Positions 26,001 through 37,640 of a stretch of DNA of 64,000 nucleotides are shown piece by piece. The position numbers were made by a program, and so were the translations under genes. The notes beneath the pieces are model-generated. The model searched no databases. It saw nothing but the letters and a program-made list of their open reading frames with translations, and was not told the origin of the DNA. Numbering within the stretch: position 1 is the first letter of the stretch; each line of letters opens with the position of its first letter. Source of the stretch: Lasioglossum baleicum (taxonomy: Eukaryota; Arthropoda; Insecta; Hymenoptera; Halictidae); NCBI RefSeq assembly GCF_051020765.1, contig NW_027469203.1, positions 124,001 to 188,000 of the forward strand. The letters are read 5' to 3'.

Positions 26001-29000
26001 TGCGTTATGCGTTATGCGTTATGCGTTATGCGTTATGCGTTATGCGTTATGCGTTATGCGTTATGCGTTATGCGTTATGCGTTATGCGTTATGCGTTATG
26101 CGTTATGCGTTATGCGTTATGCGTTATGCGTTATGCGTTATGCGTTATGCGTTATGCGTTATGCGTTATGCGTTATGCGTTATGCGTTATGCGTTATGCG
26201 TTATGCGTTATGCGTTATGCGTTATGCGATATGCGTTATGCGTTATGCGTTATGCGTTATGCGTTATGCGTTATGCGTTATGCGTTATGCGTTATGCGTT
26301 ATGCGTTATGCCTTATGGTTTATACGTTATGCGTTATGCGTTATGCGTTATGCGTTATGCGTTTTGCGTTAAGCGTTATGCGTTATGCGTTATGCGTTAT
26401 GCGTTATGCGTTATGCGTTATGCGTTATGCGTTATGCGTTATGCGTTATGCGTTATGCGTTATGCGTTATGCGTTATGCGTTATGCGTTATGCGTTATGC
26501 GTTATGCGTTATGCGTTATGCGTTATGCGTTATGCGTTATGCGTTATGCGTTATGCGTTATGCGTTATGCGTTATGCGTTATGCGTTATGCGTTATGCGT
26601 TATGCGTTATGCGTTATGCGTTATGCGTTATGCGTTATGGGCTAAGCGTTTGCGTTATGCGTTATGGGCTAAGCGTTATGCCTTATGGTTTATACGTTAT
26701 GCGTTATGCGTTATGCGTTATGCGTTATGCGTTATGCGTTATGCGTTATGCGTTATGCGTTATGCGTTGTGCGTTATGCGTTATGCGTTATGCGTTATGC
26801 GTTATGCGTTATGCGTTATGCGTTATGCGTTATGCGTTATGCGTTATGCGTTATGCGTTAAGCGTTATGCGTTATGCGTTATGCGTTATGCGTTATGCGT
26901 TATGCGTTATGCGTTATGCGTTATGCGTTATGCGTTATGCGTTATGCGTTATGCGTTATGCGTTATGCGTTATGCGTTATGCGTTATGCGTTATGCGTTA
27001 TGACTTTTGCATTATGCGTTATGCGTTATGCGTTATGCGTTATGGGCTATGCGTTATGCCTTATGGTTTATACGTTATGCGTTATGCGTTATGCGTTATG
27101 CGTTATACGTTATGCGTTATGCGTTATGCGTTATGCGTTATGCGTTATGCGTTATGCGTTATGCGTTATGCGTTATGCGTTATGCGTTATGCGTTATGCG
27201 TTCTGCGTTATGCGTTATGCGTTATGCGTTATGCGTTATGCGTTATGCGTTATGCGTTATGCGTTATGCGTTATGCGTTATGCGTTATGCGTTATGCGTT
27301 ATGCGTTATGCGTTATGCGTTATGCGTTATGCGTTATGCGTTATGCGTTATGCGTTATGCGTTATGCGTTATGCGTTATGCGTTATGCGTTATGCGTTAT
27401 GCGTTATGCGTTATGCGTTATGCGTTATGCCTTATGGTTTATACGTTATGCGTTATGCGTTATGCGTTATGAGTTTTGCGTTACGTGTTAAGCGTTATGC
27501 GCAATGGGTTATGCGTTATGCGTTATGCGTTATGCGTTATGCGTTATGCGTTATGCGTTATGCGTTATGCGTTATGCGTTATGCGTTATGCGTTATGCGT
27601 TATGCGTTATGCGTTATGCGTTATGCGTTATGCGTTATGCGTTATGCGTTATGCGTTATGCGTTATGCGTTATGCGTTATGCGTTATGCGTTATGCGTTA
27701 TGCGTTATGCGTTATGCGTTATGCGTTATGCGTTATGCGTTATGCGTTATGCGTTATGCGTTATGCGTTATGCGTTATGCGTTATGCGTTATGCGTTAAG
27801 CGTTATGCGTTATGCGTTATGCGTCAAGCGTTATCCGTTATGCGTTATGTGTTATGCGTTATGCGTTATGCGTTAAGCGTTATGCGTTATGCGTTATGCG
27901 TTATGCGTTATGCGTTATGCGTTATGCGTTATGCGTTATGCGTTATGCGTTATGCGTTATGCGTTATGCGTTATGCGTTATGCGTTATGCGTTATGCGTT
28001 ATGCGTTATGCGTTATGCGTTATGCGTTATGCGTTATGCGTTATGCGTTATGCGTTATGCGTTACGCGTTAAGCGTTATGCGTAACGGCTTATGCGTTAT
28101 GCGTTATGCGTTATGCGTTATGACTTTTGCATTATGCGTTGTGCATTATGCGTTATGCGTTATGCGTTGTGCGTTATGCGTTATGCGTTATGCGTTATGC
28201 GTTATGCGTTATGCGTTATGCGTTATGCGTTATGCGTTATGCGTTATGCGTTATGCGTTATGCGTTATGCGTTATGCGTTATGCGTTATGCGTTATGCGA
28301 TATGCGTTATGCGTTATGCGTTATGCGTTATGCGTTATGCGTTATGCGTTATGCGTTATGCGTTATGCGTTATGCGTTATGCCTTATGGTTTATACGTTA
28401 TGCGTTATGCGTTATGCGTTATGCGTTATGCGTTTTGCGTTAAGCGTTATGCGTTATGCGTTATGCGTTATGCGTTATGCGTTATGCGTTATGCGTTATG
28501 CGTTATGCGTTATGCGTTATGCGTTATGCGTTATGCGTTATGCGTTATGCGTTATGCGTTATGCGTTATGCGTTATGCGTTATGCGTTATGCGTTATGCG
28601 TTATGCGTTATGCGTTATGCGTTATGCGTTATGCGTTATGCGTTATGCGTTATGCGTTATGCGTTATGCGTTATGGGCTAAGCGTTTGCGTTATGCGTTA
28701 TGGGCTAAGCGTTATGCCTTATGGTTTATACGTTATGCGTTATGCGTTATGCGTTATGCGTTATGCGTTATGCGTTATGCGTTATGCGTTATGCGTTATG
28801 CGTTATGCGTTATGCGTTATGCGTTATGCGTTATGCGTTATGCGTTATGCGTTATGCGTTATGCGTTATGCGTTATGCGTTATGCGTTATGCGTTATGCG
28901 TTATGCGTTATGCGTTATGCGTTATGCGTTATGCGTTATGCGTTATGCGTTATGCGTTATGCGTTATGCGTTATGCGTTATGCGTTATGCGTTATGCGTT

Positions 29001-31630
29001 ATGCGTTATGCGTTATGCGTTATGCGTTATGCGTTATGCGTTATGCGTTATGCGTTATGCGTTATGCGTTACGCGTTATGCGATATGCGTTATGCGTTAT
29101 GCGTTATGCGTTATGCGTTATGCGTTATGCGTTATGCGTTATGCGTTATGCGTTATGCCTTATGGTTTATACGTTATGCGTTATGCGTTATGCGTTATGC
29201 GTTATGCGTTATGCGTTATGCGTTATGCGTTATGCGTTATGCGTTATGCGTTATGCGTTATGCGTTATGCGTTATGCGTTATGCGTTATGCGTTATGCGT
29301 TATGCGTTATGCGTTATGCGTTATGCGTTATGCGTTATGCGTTATGCGTTATGCGTTATGCGTTATGCGTTACGCGTTATGCGTTATGCGTTATGCGTTA
29401 TGCGTTATGCGTTATGCGTTATGCGTTATGCGTTATGCGTTATGCGATATGCGTTATGCGTTATGCGTTATGCGTTATGCGTTATGCGTTATGCGTTATG
29501 CGTTATGCGTTATGCCTTATGGTTTATACGTTATGCGTTATGCGTTATGCGTTATGCGTTATGCGTTTTGCGTTAAGCGTTATGCGTTATGCGTTATGCG
29601 TTATGCGTTATGCGTTATGCGTTATGCGTTATGCGTTATGCGTTATGCGTTATGCGTTATGCGTTATGCGTTATGCGTTATGCGTTATGCGTTATGCGTT
29701 ATGCGTTATGCGTTATGCGTTATGCGTTATGCGTTATGCGTTATGCGTTATGCGTTATGCGTTATGCGTTATGCGTTATGCGTTATGCGTTATGCGTTAT
29801 GCGTTATGCGTTATGGGCTAAGCGTTTGCGTTATGCGTTATGCGTTATGCGTTATGCGTTATGACTTTTGCATTACGCGTTATGCGTTATGCGTTATGCG
29901 TTATGCGTTATGCGTTATGCGTTATGCGTTATGCGTTATGCGTTATGCGTTATGCGTTATGCGTTATGCGTTATGCGTTATGCGTTATGCGTTATGCGTT
30001 ATGCGTTATGCGTTATGCGTTATGCGTTATGCGTTATGCGTTATGCGTTATGCGTTATGCGTTATGCGTTATGCGTTATGCGTTATGCGTTATGCGTTAC
30101 GCGTTAAGCGTTATGCGTAACGGGTTATGCGTTATGCGTTATGCGTTAAGCGTTATGACTTTTGCATTATGCGTTGTGCGTTATGCGTTATGCGTTATGG
30201 GTTATGCGTTATGCGTTATGCGTTATGCGTTATGCGTTATGCGTTATGCGTTATGCGTTATGCGTTATGCGTTATGCGTTATGCGTTATGCGTTATGCGT
30301 TATGCGTTATGCGTTATGCGTTATGCGTTATGCGTTATGCGTTATGCGTTATGCGTTATGCGTTATGCGTTAAGCGTTATGCGTTATGCGTTATGCGTTA
30401 TGCGTTATGCGTTATGCGTTATGCGTTATGCGTTATGCGTTATGCGTTATGCGTTTTGCGTTATGCGTTATGCGTCATGCGTTATGCGTTATGCGTTATG
30501 CGTTATGCGTTATGACTTTTGCATTATGCGTTATGCGTTATGCGTTATGCGTTATGCGTTATGCGTTATGCGTTATGCGTTGTGCGTTATGCGTTATGCG
30601 TTATGCGTTATGCGTTATGCGTTATGCGTTATGCGTTATGCGTTATGCGTTATGCGTTATGCGTTATGCGTTATGCGTTATGCGTTATGCGTTATGCGTT
30701 ATGCGTTATGCGTTATGCGTTATGCGTTATGCGTTATGCGTTATGCGTTATGCGTTATGCGTTATGCGTTATGCGTTATGCGTTATGCGTTATGCGTTAT
30801 GCGTTATGCGTTATGCGTTATGCGTTATGCGTTATGCGTTATGCGTTATGCGTTATGACTTTTGCATTATGCGTTATGCGTTATGCGTTATGCGTTATGG
30901 GCTATGCGTTATGCCTTATGGTTTATACGTTATGCGTTATGCGTTATGCGTTATGCGTTATGCGTTATACGTTATGCGTTATGCGTTATGCGTTATGCGT
31001 TATGCGTTATGCGTTATGCGTTATGCGTTATGCGTTAAGCGTTATGCGTTATGCGTTATGCGTTATGCGTTATGCGTTATGCGTTATGCGTTATGCGTTA
31101 TGCGTTATGCGTTATGCGTTATGCGTTATGCGTTATGCGTTATGCGTTATGCGTTATGCGTTATGCGTTATGCGTTATGCGTTATGCGTTATGCGTTATG
31201 CGTTATGCGTTATGCGTTATGCGTTATGCGTTATGCGTTATGCGTTATGCGTTATGCGTTATGCGTTATGCGTTATGCGTTATGCGTTATGCGTTATGCG
31301 TTATGCGTTATGCGTTATGCGTTATGCGTTATGCGTTATGCGTTATGCGTTATGCGTTATGCGTTATGCGTTATGCGTTATGCGTTATGCGTTATGCGTT
31401 ATGCGTTATGCGTTATGCGTTATGCGCTATGCGATATGCGTTATGCGTTATGCGTTATGCGTTATGCGTTATGCGTTATGCGTTATGCGTTATGCGTTAT
31501 GCGTTATGCGTTATGCGTTATGCCTTATGGTTTATACGTTATGCGTTATGCGTTATGCGTTATGCGTTATGCGTTATGCGTTATGCGTTTTGCGTTAAGC
31601 GTTATGCGTTATGCGTTATGCGTTATGCGT
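17046..31630 (+). repeat. Left zone 5: C-dominated region with E-B-C-A composites, up to the junction
   Basis: Most C blocks (18 of 23) and ten A blocks lie here. The composite E (AACGGC form), B, C, A occurs at 18,170-18,916, 24,801-25,536 and 28,061-28,737, with a founder-like copy at 13,964-14,678 in the previous zone. Distances from E to C are 241, 227 and 234 bp, and from E to A 689, 675 and 612 bp; the differences are whole heptamers. The B-C part without E occurs at 23,398. The last kilobase before the junction (about 31,050-31,600) is mostly canonical units with one C block. Confidence 0.84.
24801..25536 (+). repeat. E-B-C-A composite, representative copy
   Basis: The order is E at 24,801, B with GTTGTGCATT at 24,860, C at 25,028 and A at 25,476. 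The other copies start at 13,964, 18,170 and 28,061. The internal order and subtype markers are the same in all four, and the spacer lengths differ by multiples of seven. Confidence 0.86.
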
Positions 31631-31665
31631 TATACGCATAACGCATAACGCATAACGCATAACGC
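31599..31665. repeat. Inversion junction: palindrome with 32-bp exact arms and TAT spacer
   Basis: The forward unit ends with ATGCGT at 31,630, followed by TAT at 31,631-31,633, then ACGCAT from 31,634. Pairing outwards from A31632, bases 31,599-31,630 match 31,634-31,665 perfectly as reverse complements. The first mismatch is A31598 (part of a TTAAGCG variant) against A31666. Beyond that the arms remain complementary at unit level but carry different variants. In single-stranded or supercoiled form this could fold back as a hairpin with a 3-nt loop. No foreign bases or target-site duplication mark the switch point. Confidence 0.93.
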
Positions 31666-31719
31666 ATAACGCATAACGCATTACGCATAACGCATAACGC
31701 ATAACGCATAACGCATAAC

Positions 31720-31855
31720 GGATAACGCACAACGCACAACCCATACCGCATTACGCATTACGCATAATGCATAACGCATAATCCATAACGGATAACGCAT
31801 AACCCATAACGCATAACCCATAACGCATAACTCAATGCCGATAACGCATTACGCA
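31720..31855 (-). repeat. R2 block (first of 15), ending in CTCAATGCCGATAACG
   Basis: The block usually opens with CGGATAACGCACAACG and CCCATACCGCATTACG. It continues with CGCATAATCC and CGGATAA and ends with CTCAATGCCGATAACG. The terminal marker starts at 31,831, 36,909, 37,981, 39,207, 40,882, 43,180, 45,477, 47,676, 49,118, 51,493, 54,870, 58,127, 59,359, 61,753 and 61,935. The last two are only 182 bp (26 heptamers) apart, a short local tandem duplicate. Confidence 0.87.
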
Positions 31856-32440
31856 CAACCCATACCGCATTACGCATAACGCATAACGCATAACGCATAA
31901 CGCATAACGCATAACGCATAACGCATAACGCATAACGCATAACGCATAACGCATAACGCATAACGCATAACGCATAACGCATAACGCATAACGTATAACG
32001 CATAACGCATAACGCATAACGCATAACGCATAACGCATAACGCATGACGCATAACGCATAACGCAAAACGCATAACGCATAACGCATAACGCATAACGCA
32101 TAACGCATGACGCATAACCCATAACGCATGACACATAACGCAAAACGCATAACGCATAACTAATAATGCATTACGCATAATCCATAGCGGATAACGCATA
32201 ACCCATAGCGCATAACGCATAACGCAAAACGCATAACGCATAACGCATAACGCATAACGCATAACGCTTAACGCATAACGCATAACGCATAACGCATAAC
32301 GCATAACGCATAACGCATAACGCATAACGCATAACGCATAACGCATAACGCATAACGCATAACGCATAACGCATAACGCATAGCGCATAGCGCATAACGC
32401 ATGATGCATAACGCATAGCCCATAACGCATAACGCATAAC

Positions 32441-32516
32441 GCTTAACGCGTAACGCAAAACTCATAGCGCATAACGCATAACGTATAAACCATAAGGAAT
32501 TAACGCATAGTCCATA
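32441..32516 (-). repeat. R1 block (first of 15): D homologue plus the GGAATTAA octamer
   Basis: On the plus strand the block has CGCTTAACGCGTAACG, CAAAACTCATAGCG, two normal units, CGTATAA, ACCATAA, then the eight-base GGAATTAA, CGCATAG and TCCATAA or CCCATAA. Its CGTATAA starts at 32,482, 33,876, 35,102, 37,742, 38,968, 39,991, 40,643, 41,673, 42,941, 43,978, 46,254, 49,867, 50,148, 53,314 and 53,546. The T form (TAGTCC) and C form (TAGCCC) are followed by different sequence. The copy at 35,102 has CTCGTAGCG. Strand-corrected, it matches the left-arm D block and its upstream CCTTATGGTTTATACG. None occurs after 53.6 kb. Confidence 0.9.
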
Positions 32517-35132
32517 ACGCATAACGCATAACGCATAACGCATAACGCATAACGCATAACGCATAACGCGTAACGCTTAACGCATAACGCATAACGCATA
32601 ACGCATAACGCATAACGCATAACGCATAACGCATAACGCATAACGCATAACGCATAACGCATAACGCATAACGCATAACGCATAACGCATAACGCATAAC
32701 GCATAACGCATAACGCATAACGCATAACGCATAACGCATAACGCATAACGCATAACGCATAACGCATAACGCATAACGCATAACGCATAACGCATAACGC
32801 ATACCGCATAACGCATAACGCATAACGCATAACGCATAACGCATAACGCATAACGCATTACGCATAACGCATAACGCATAACGCATAACGCATAACGCAT
32901 AACGCATAACGTATAACGCATAACGCATAACGCATAACGCATAACGCATAACGCATAACGCATAACGCATAACGCAAAACGCATAACGCATAACGCATAA
33001 CGCATAACGCATGACGCATAACCCATAACGCATAACACATAACGCAAAACGCATAGCGCATAACTTATAATGCATTACGCATAATCCATAGCGGATAACG
33101 CATAACCCATAGCGCATGACGCATAACGCATAACGCATAACGCATAACGCATAACGCATAACGCATAACGCATAACGCATAACGCATAACGTATAACGCA
33201 TAACGCGTAACGCATAACGCATAACGCATAACGCATAACGCATAACGCATAACGCATAACGCATAACGCATAACGCAAAACGCATAACGCATAACGCATA
33301 ACGCATAACGCATGACGCATAACCCATAACGCATAACACATAACGCAAAACGCATAACGCATAACTTATAATGCATTACGCATAATCCATAGCGGATAAC
33401 GCATAACCCATAGCGCATGACGCATAACGCATAACGCATAACGCATAACGCATAACGCATAACGCATAACGCATAACGCATAACGCATAACGCATAACGC
33501 ATAACGCATGACGCATAACCCATAACGCATGACACATAACGCAAAACGCATAACGCATAACTAATAATGCATTACGCATAATCCATAGCGGATAACGCAT
33601 AACCCATAGCGCATAACGCATAACGCAAAACGCATAACGCATAACGCATAACGCATAACGCATAACGCTTAACGCATAACGCATAACGCATAACGCATAA
33701 CGCATAACGCATAACGCATAACGCATAACGCATAACGCATAACGCATAACGCATAACGCATAACGCATAACGCATAGCGCATAGCGCATAACGCATGATG
33801 CATAACGCATAGCCCATAACGCATAACGCATAACGCTTAACGCGTAACGCAAAACTCATAGCGCATAACGCATAACGTATAAACCATAAGGAATTAACGC
33901 ATAGTCCATAACGCATAACGCATAACGCATAACGCATAACGCATAACGCATAACGCATAACGCGTAACGCTTAACGCATAACGCATAACGCATAACGCAT
34001 AACGCATAACGCATAACGCATAACGCATAACGCATAACGCATAACGCATAACGCATAACGCATAACGCATAACGCATAACGCATAACGCATAACGCATAA
34101 CGCATAACGCATAACGCATAACGCATAACGCATAACGCATAACGCATAACGCATAACGCATAACGCATAACGCATACCGCATAACGCATAACGCATAACG
34201 CATAACGCATAACGCATAACGCATAACGCATAACGCATTACGCATAACGCATAACGCATAACGCATAACGCATAACGCATAACGCATAACGTATAACGCA
34301 TAACGCATAACGCATAACGCATAACGCATAACGCATAACGCATAACGCATAACGCAAAACGCATAACGCATAACGCATAACGCATAACGCATGACGCATA
34401 ACCCATAACGCATAACACATAACGCAAAACGCATAGCGCATAACTTATAATGCATTACGCATAATCCATAGCGGATAACGCATAACCCATAGCGCATGAC
34501 GCATAACGCATAACGCATAACGCATAACGCATAACGCATAACGCATAACGCATAACGCATAACGCATAACGCATAACGTATAACGCATAACGCATAACGC
34601 ATAACGCATAACGCATAACGCATAACGCATAACGCATAACGCATAACGCAAAACGCATAACGCATAACGCATAACGCATAACGCATGACGCATAACCCAT
34701 AACGCATAACACATAACGCAAAACGCATAACGCATAACTTATAATGCATTACGCATAATCCATAGCGGATAACGCATAACCCATAGCGCATGACGCATAA
34801 CGCATAACGCATAACGCATAACGCATAACGCATAACGCATAACGCATAACGCATAACGCATAACGCATAACGCATAACGCATAACGCATAACGCATAACG
34901 CATAACGCATAACGCATAACGCATAACGCATAACGCATAACGCATAACGCATAACGCATAACGCATAACGCATAACGCATAACGCATAACGCATAACGCA
35001 TAGCGCATAGCGCATAACGCATGACGCATAACGCATAGCCCATAACGCATAACGCATAACGCTTAACGCGTAACGCAAAACTCGTAGCGCATAACGCATA
35101 ACGTATAAACCATAAGGAATTAACGCATAGCC

Positions 35133-35994
35133 CATAACGCATAACGCATAACGCATAACGCATAACGCATAACGCATAACGCATAACGCATAACGCATAA
35201 CGCATAACGCATAACGCATAACGCATAACGCATAACGCATAACGCATAACGCATAACGCATAACGCATAACGCATAACGCATAACGCATAACGCATAACG
35301 CATAACGCATAACGCATAACGCATAACGCATAACGCATAACGCATAACGCATAACGCATAACGCATAACGCATAACGCATAACGCATAACGCATAACGCA
35401 TAACGCATAACGCATAACGCATAACGCATAACGCATAACGCATAACGCATAACGCATAACGCATAACGCATAACGCATAACGCATAACGCATAACGCATA
35501 ACGCATAACGCATAACGCATAACGCATAACGCATAACGCATAACGCATAACGCATAACGCATAACGCATAACGCATAACGCATAACGCATAACGCATAAC
35601 GCATAACGCATAACGCATAACGCATAACGCATAACGCATAACGCATAACGCATAACGCATAACGCATAACGCATAACGCATAACGCATAACGCATAACGC
35701 ATAACGCATAACGCATAACGCATAACGCATAACGCATAACGCATAACGCATAACGCATAACGCATAACGCATAACGCATAACGCATAACGCATAACGCAT
35801 AACGCATAACGCATAACGCATAACGCATAACGCATAACGCATAACGCATAACGCATAACGCATAACGCATAACGCATAACGCATAACGCATAACGCATAA
35901 CGCATAACGCATAACGCATAACGCATAACGCATAACGCATAACGCATAACGCATAACGCATAACGCATAACGCATAACGCATAACGCATAACGC
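35133..35994 (-). repeat. Pure heptamer run, about 860 bp (longest in the window)
   Basis: About 123 consecutive CGCATAA units with no substitution visible by reading. It lies between the R1 block at 35,102 and a TTAACG variant (CGCTTAA) at about 35,993. Canonical units then continue to about 36,160. Confidence 0.88.
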
Positions 35995-36159
35995 TTAACG
36001 CATAACGCATAACGCATAACGCATAACGCATAACGCATAACGCATAACGCATAACGCATAACGCATAACGCATAACGCATAACGCATAACGCATAACGCA
36101 TAACGCATAACGCATAACGCATAACGCATAACGCATAACGCATAACGCATAACGCATAA

Positions 36160-37000
36160 CGCATGACGCATAACCTATAACGCATAACGCATAACGCATA
36201 ACGCAAAACGCATAACGCATAACGGATAACGGATAACGCACAACGCATAACCCATACCGCATTACGCATTACGCATAATGCATAACGCATAATCCATAAC
36301 GGATAACGCATAACCCATAACGCATAACGCAAAGCCGATAACGCATAACGCATAACACATAGCGCATATCGCATAACGCATAACGCATAACTCATAACGC
36401 ATAACGCATAACGCAAAACGCATAACGCATAACGGATAACGCACAACGCATAACCCATACCGCATTACGCATTACGCATAATGCATAACGCATAATAAAT
36501 AACGGATAACGCATAACCCATAACGCATAACGCAAAGCCGATAACGCATAACGCATAACACATAGCGCATATCGCATAACGCATAACGCATAACTCATAA
36601 CGCATAACGCATTACGCATAACCCATGACGCATAACTCATAACGCATAACGCATAACGCATAACGCATAACGCATAACGCATAACGCATAACGCATAACG
36701 CATAACGCATACCGCATTACGCATAACGCATAACGCATAACGCTTAACGCATAACGCATTACGCATAACGCATAACGCATAACGCATAACGCATAACGGA
36801 TAACGCACAACGCACAACCCATACCGCATTACGCATTACGCATAATGCATAACGCATAATCCATAACGGATAACGCATAACCCATAACGCATAACCCATA
36901 ACGCATAACTCAATGCCGATAACGCATTACGCATAACGCATAACGCATAACGCATAACGGATAACGGATAACGCACAACGCACAACCCATACCGCATTAC
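36160..37000 (-). repeat. First R3 doublet with flanking R2 block
   Basis: The stretch is dense in variants. R3 markers CACATAGCGCATATCG lie at 36,356 and 36,559 (203 bp apart), the second preceded by CGCATAATAAATAACGG. An R2 terminal marker follows at 36,909. A long pure run begins at about 37,001. Confidence 0.85.
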
Positions 37001-37640
37001 GCATAACGCATAACGCATAACGCATAACGCATAACGCATAACGCATAACGCATAACGCATAACGCATAACGCATAACGCATAACGCATAACGCATAACGC
37101 ATAACGCATAACGCATAACGCATAACGCATAACGCATAACGCATAACGCATAACGCATAACGCATAACGCATAACGCATAACGCATAACGCATAACGCAT
37201 AACGCATAACGCATAACGCATAACGCATAACGCATAACGCATAACGCATAACGCATAACGCATAACGCATAACGCATAACGCATAACGCATAACGCATAA
37301 CGCATAACGCATAACGCATAACGCATAACGCATAACGCATAACGCATAACGCATAACGCATAACGCATAACGCATAACGCATAACGCATAACGCATAACG
37401 CATAACGCATAACGCATAACGCATAACGCATAACGCATAACGCATAACGCATAACGCATAACGCATAACGCATAACGCATAACGCATAACGCATAACGCA
37501 TAACGCATAACGCATAACGCATAACGCATAACGCATAACGCATAACGCATAACGCATAACGCATAACGCATAACGCATAACGCATAACGCATAACGCATA
37601 ACGCATAACGCATAACGCATAACGCATAACGCATAACGCA
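37001..37640 (-). repeat. Pure heptamer run, about 640 bp
   Basis: An uninterrupted canonical run between CGCATTACG near 36,995 and the CGCATAGCGCATAGCG marker at about 37,641. Confidence 0.87.

Larger units (their letters stand above)
1..31630 (+). repeat. Heptamer satellite array, left arm (TTATGCG)n
   Basis: The unit TTATGCG repeats head to tail across this arm, with scattered variant units such as TTATACG, TTAAGCG, TTTTGCG, TTGTGCG, CTATGCG, TTATGCC and TTATGGT. The array runs off the left edge. No non-satellite sequence interrupts it: no transposon, gene remnant or unique island. The strand is rich in T and G (three T and two G per unit) and carries one CpG per unit. Known biology: megabase satellites with short units occur in eukaryotic heterochromatin, while bacterial arrays of this length are not expected. 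The biological role cannot be read from the sequence. Confidence 0.97.
31634..35132 (-). repeat. Right zone 1: R1, R2 and R4 blocks with a 1.38-1.39-kb repeat
   Basis: The first block after the junction is R2 (about 31,720-31,855). R4 elements are at about 32,162, 33,065, 33,364, 33,561, 34,445 and 34,738. R1 is at 32,482, 33,876 and 35,102. Bases 32,821-33,120 and 34,201-34,500 are identical where I compared them line by line (offset 1,380), and the upstream R1 blocks are 1,394 bp apart. This is therefore a tandem higher-order duplicate that has since changed by whole heptamers. Confidence 0.86.

Noticed and set aside
15..31648. Dozens of long plus-strand open reading frames with the repeating MRYALCV pattern
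   Set aside because: They follow directly from a heptamer without stop codons in any frame. All three frames are open at once, ends fall at variant units shared by many blocks, and frames overlap throughout. There is no codon bias, no ribosome-binding or splice context and no non-repeat domain, so I call no coding sequence.
31590..31680. Foldback (hairpin) sequencing artefact as the cause of the inversion
   Set aside because: A foldback would make the flanks mirror images over kilobases. Here the mirror fails at 32 bp and the neighbouring blocks differ. A mis-join of two real arrays is still possible.
32482..32515. GGAATTAA and CCATAAGGA in R1 as a promoter, ribosome-binding or protein-binding site (such as a centromere box)
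   Set aside because: I could not match it to a known motif from the sequence alone. It occurs in all 15 copies because the block was copied, which does not show selection for binding.
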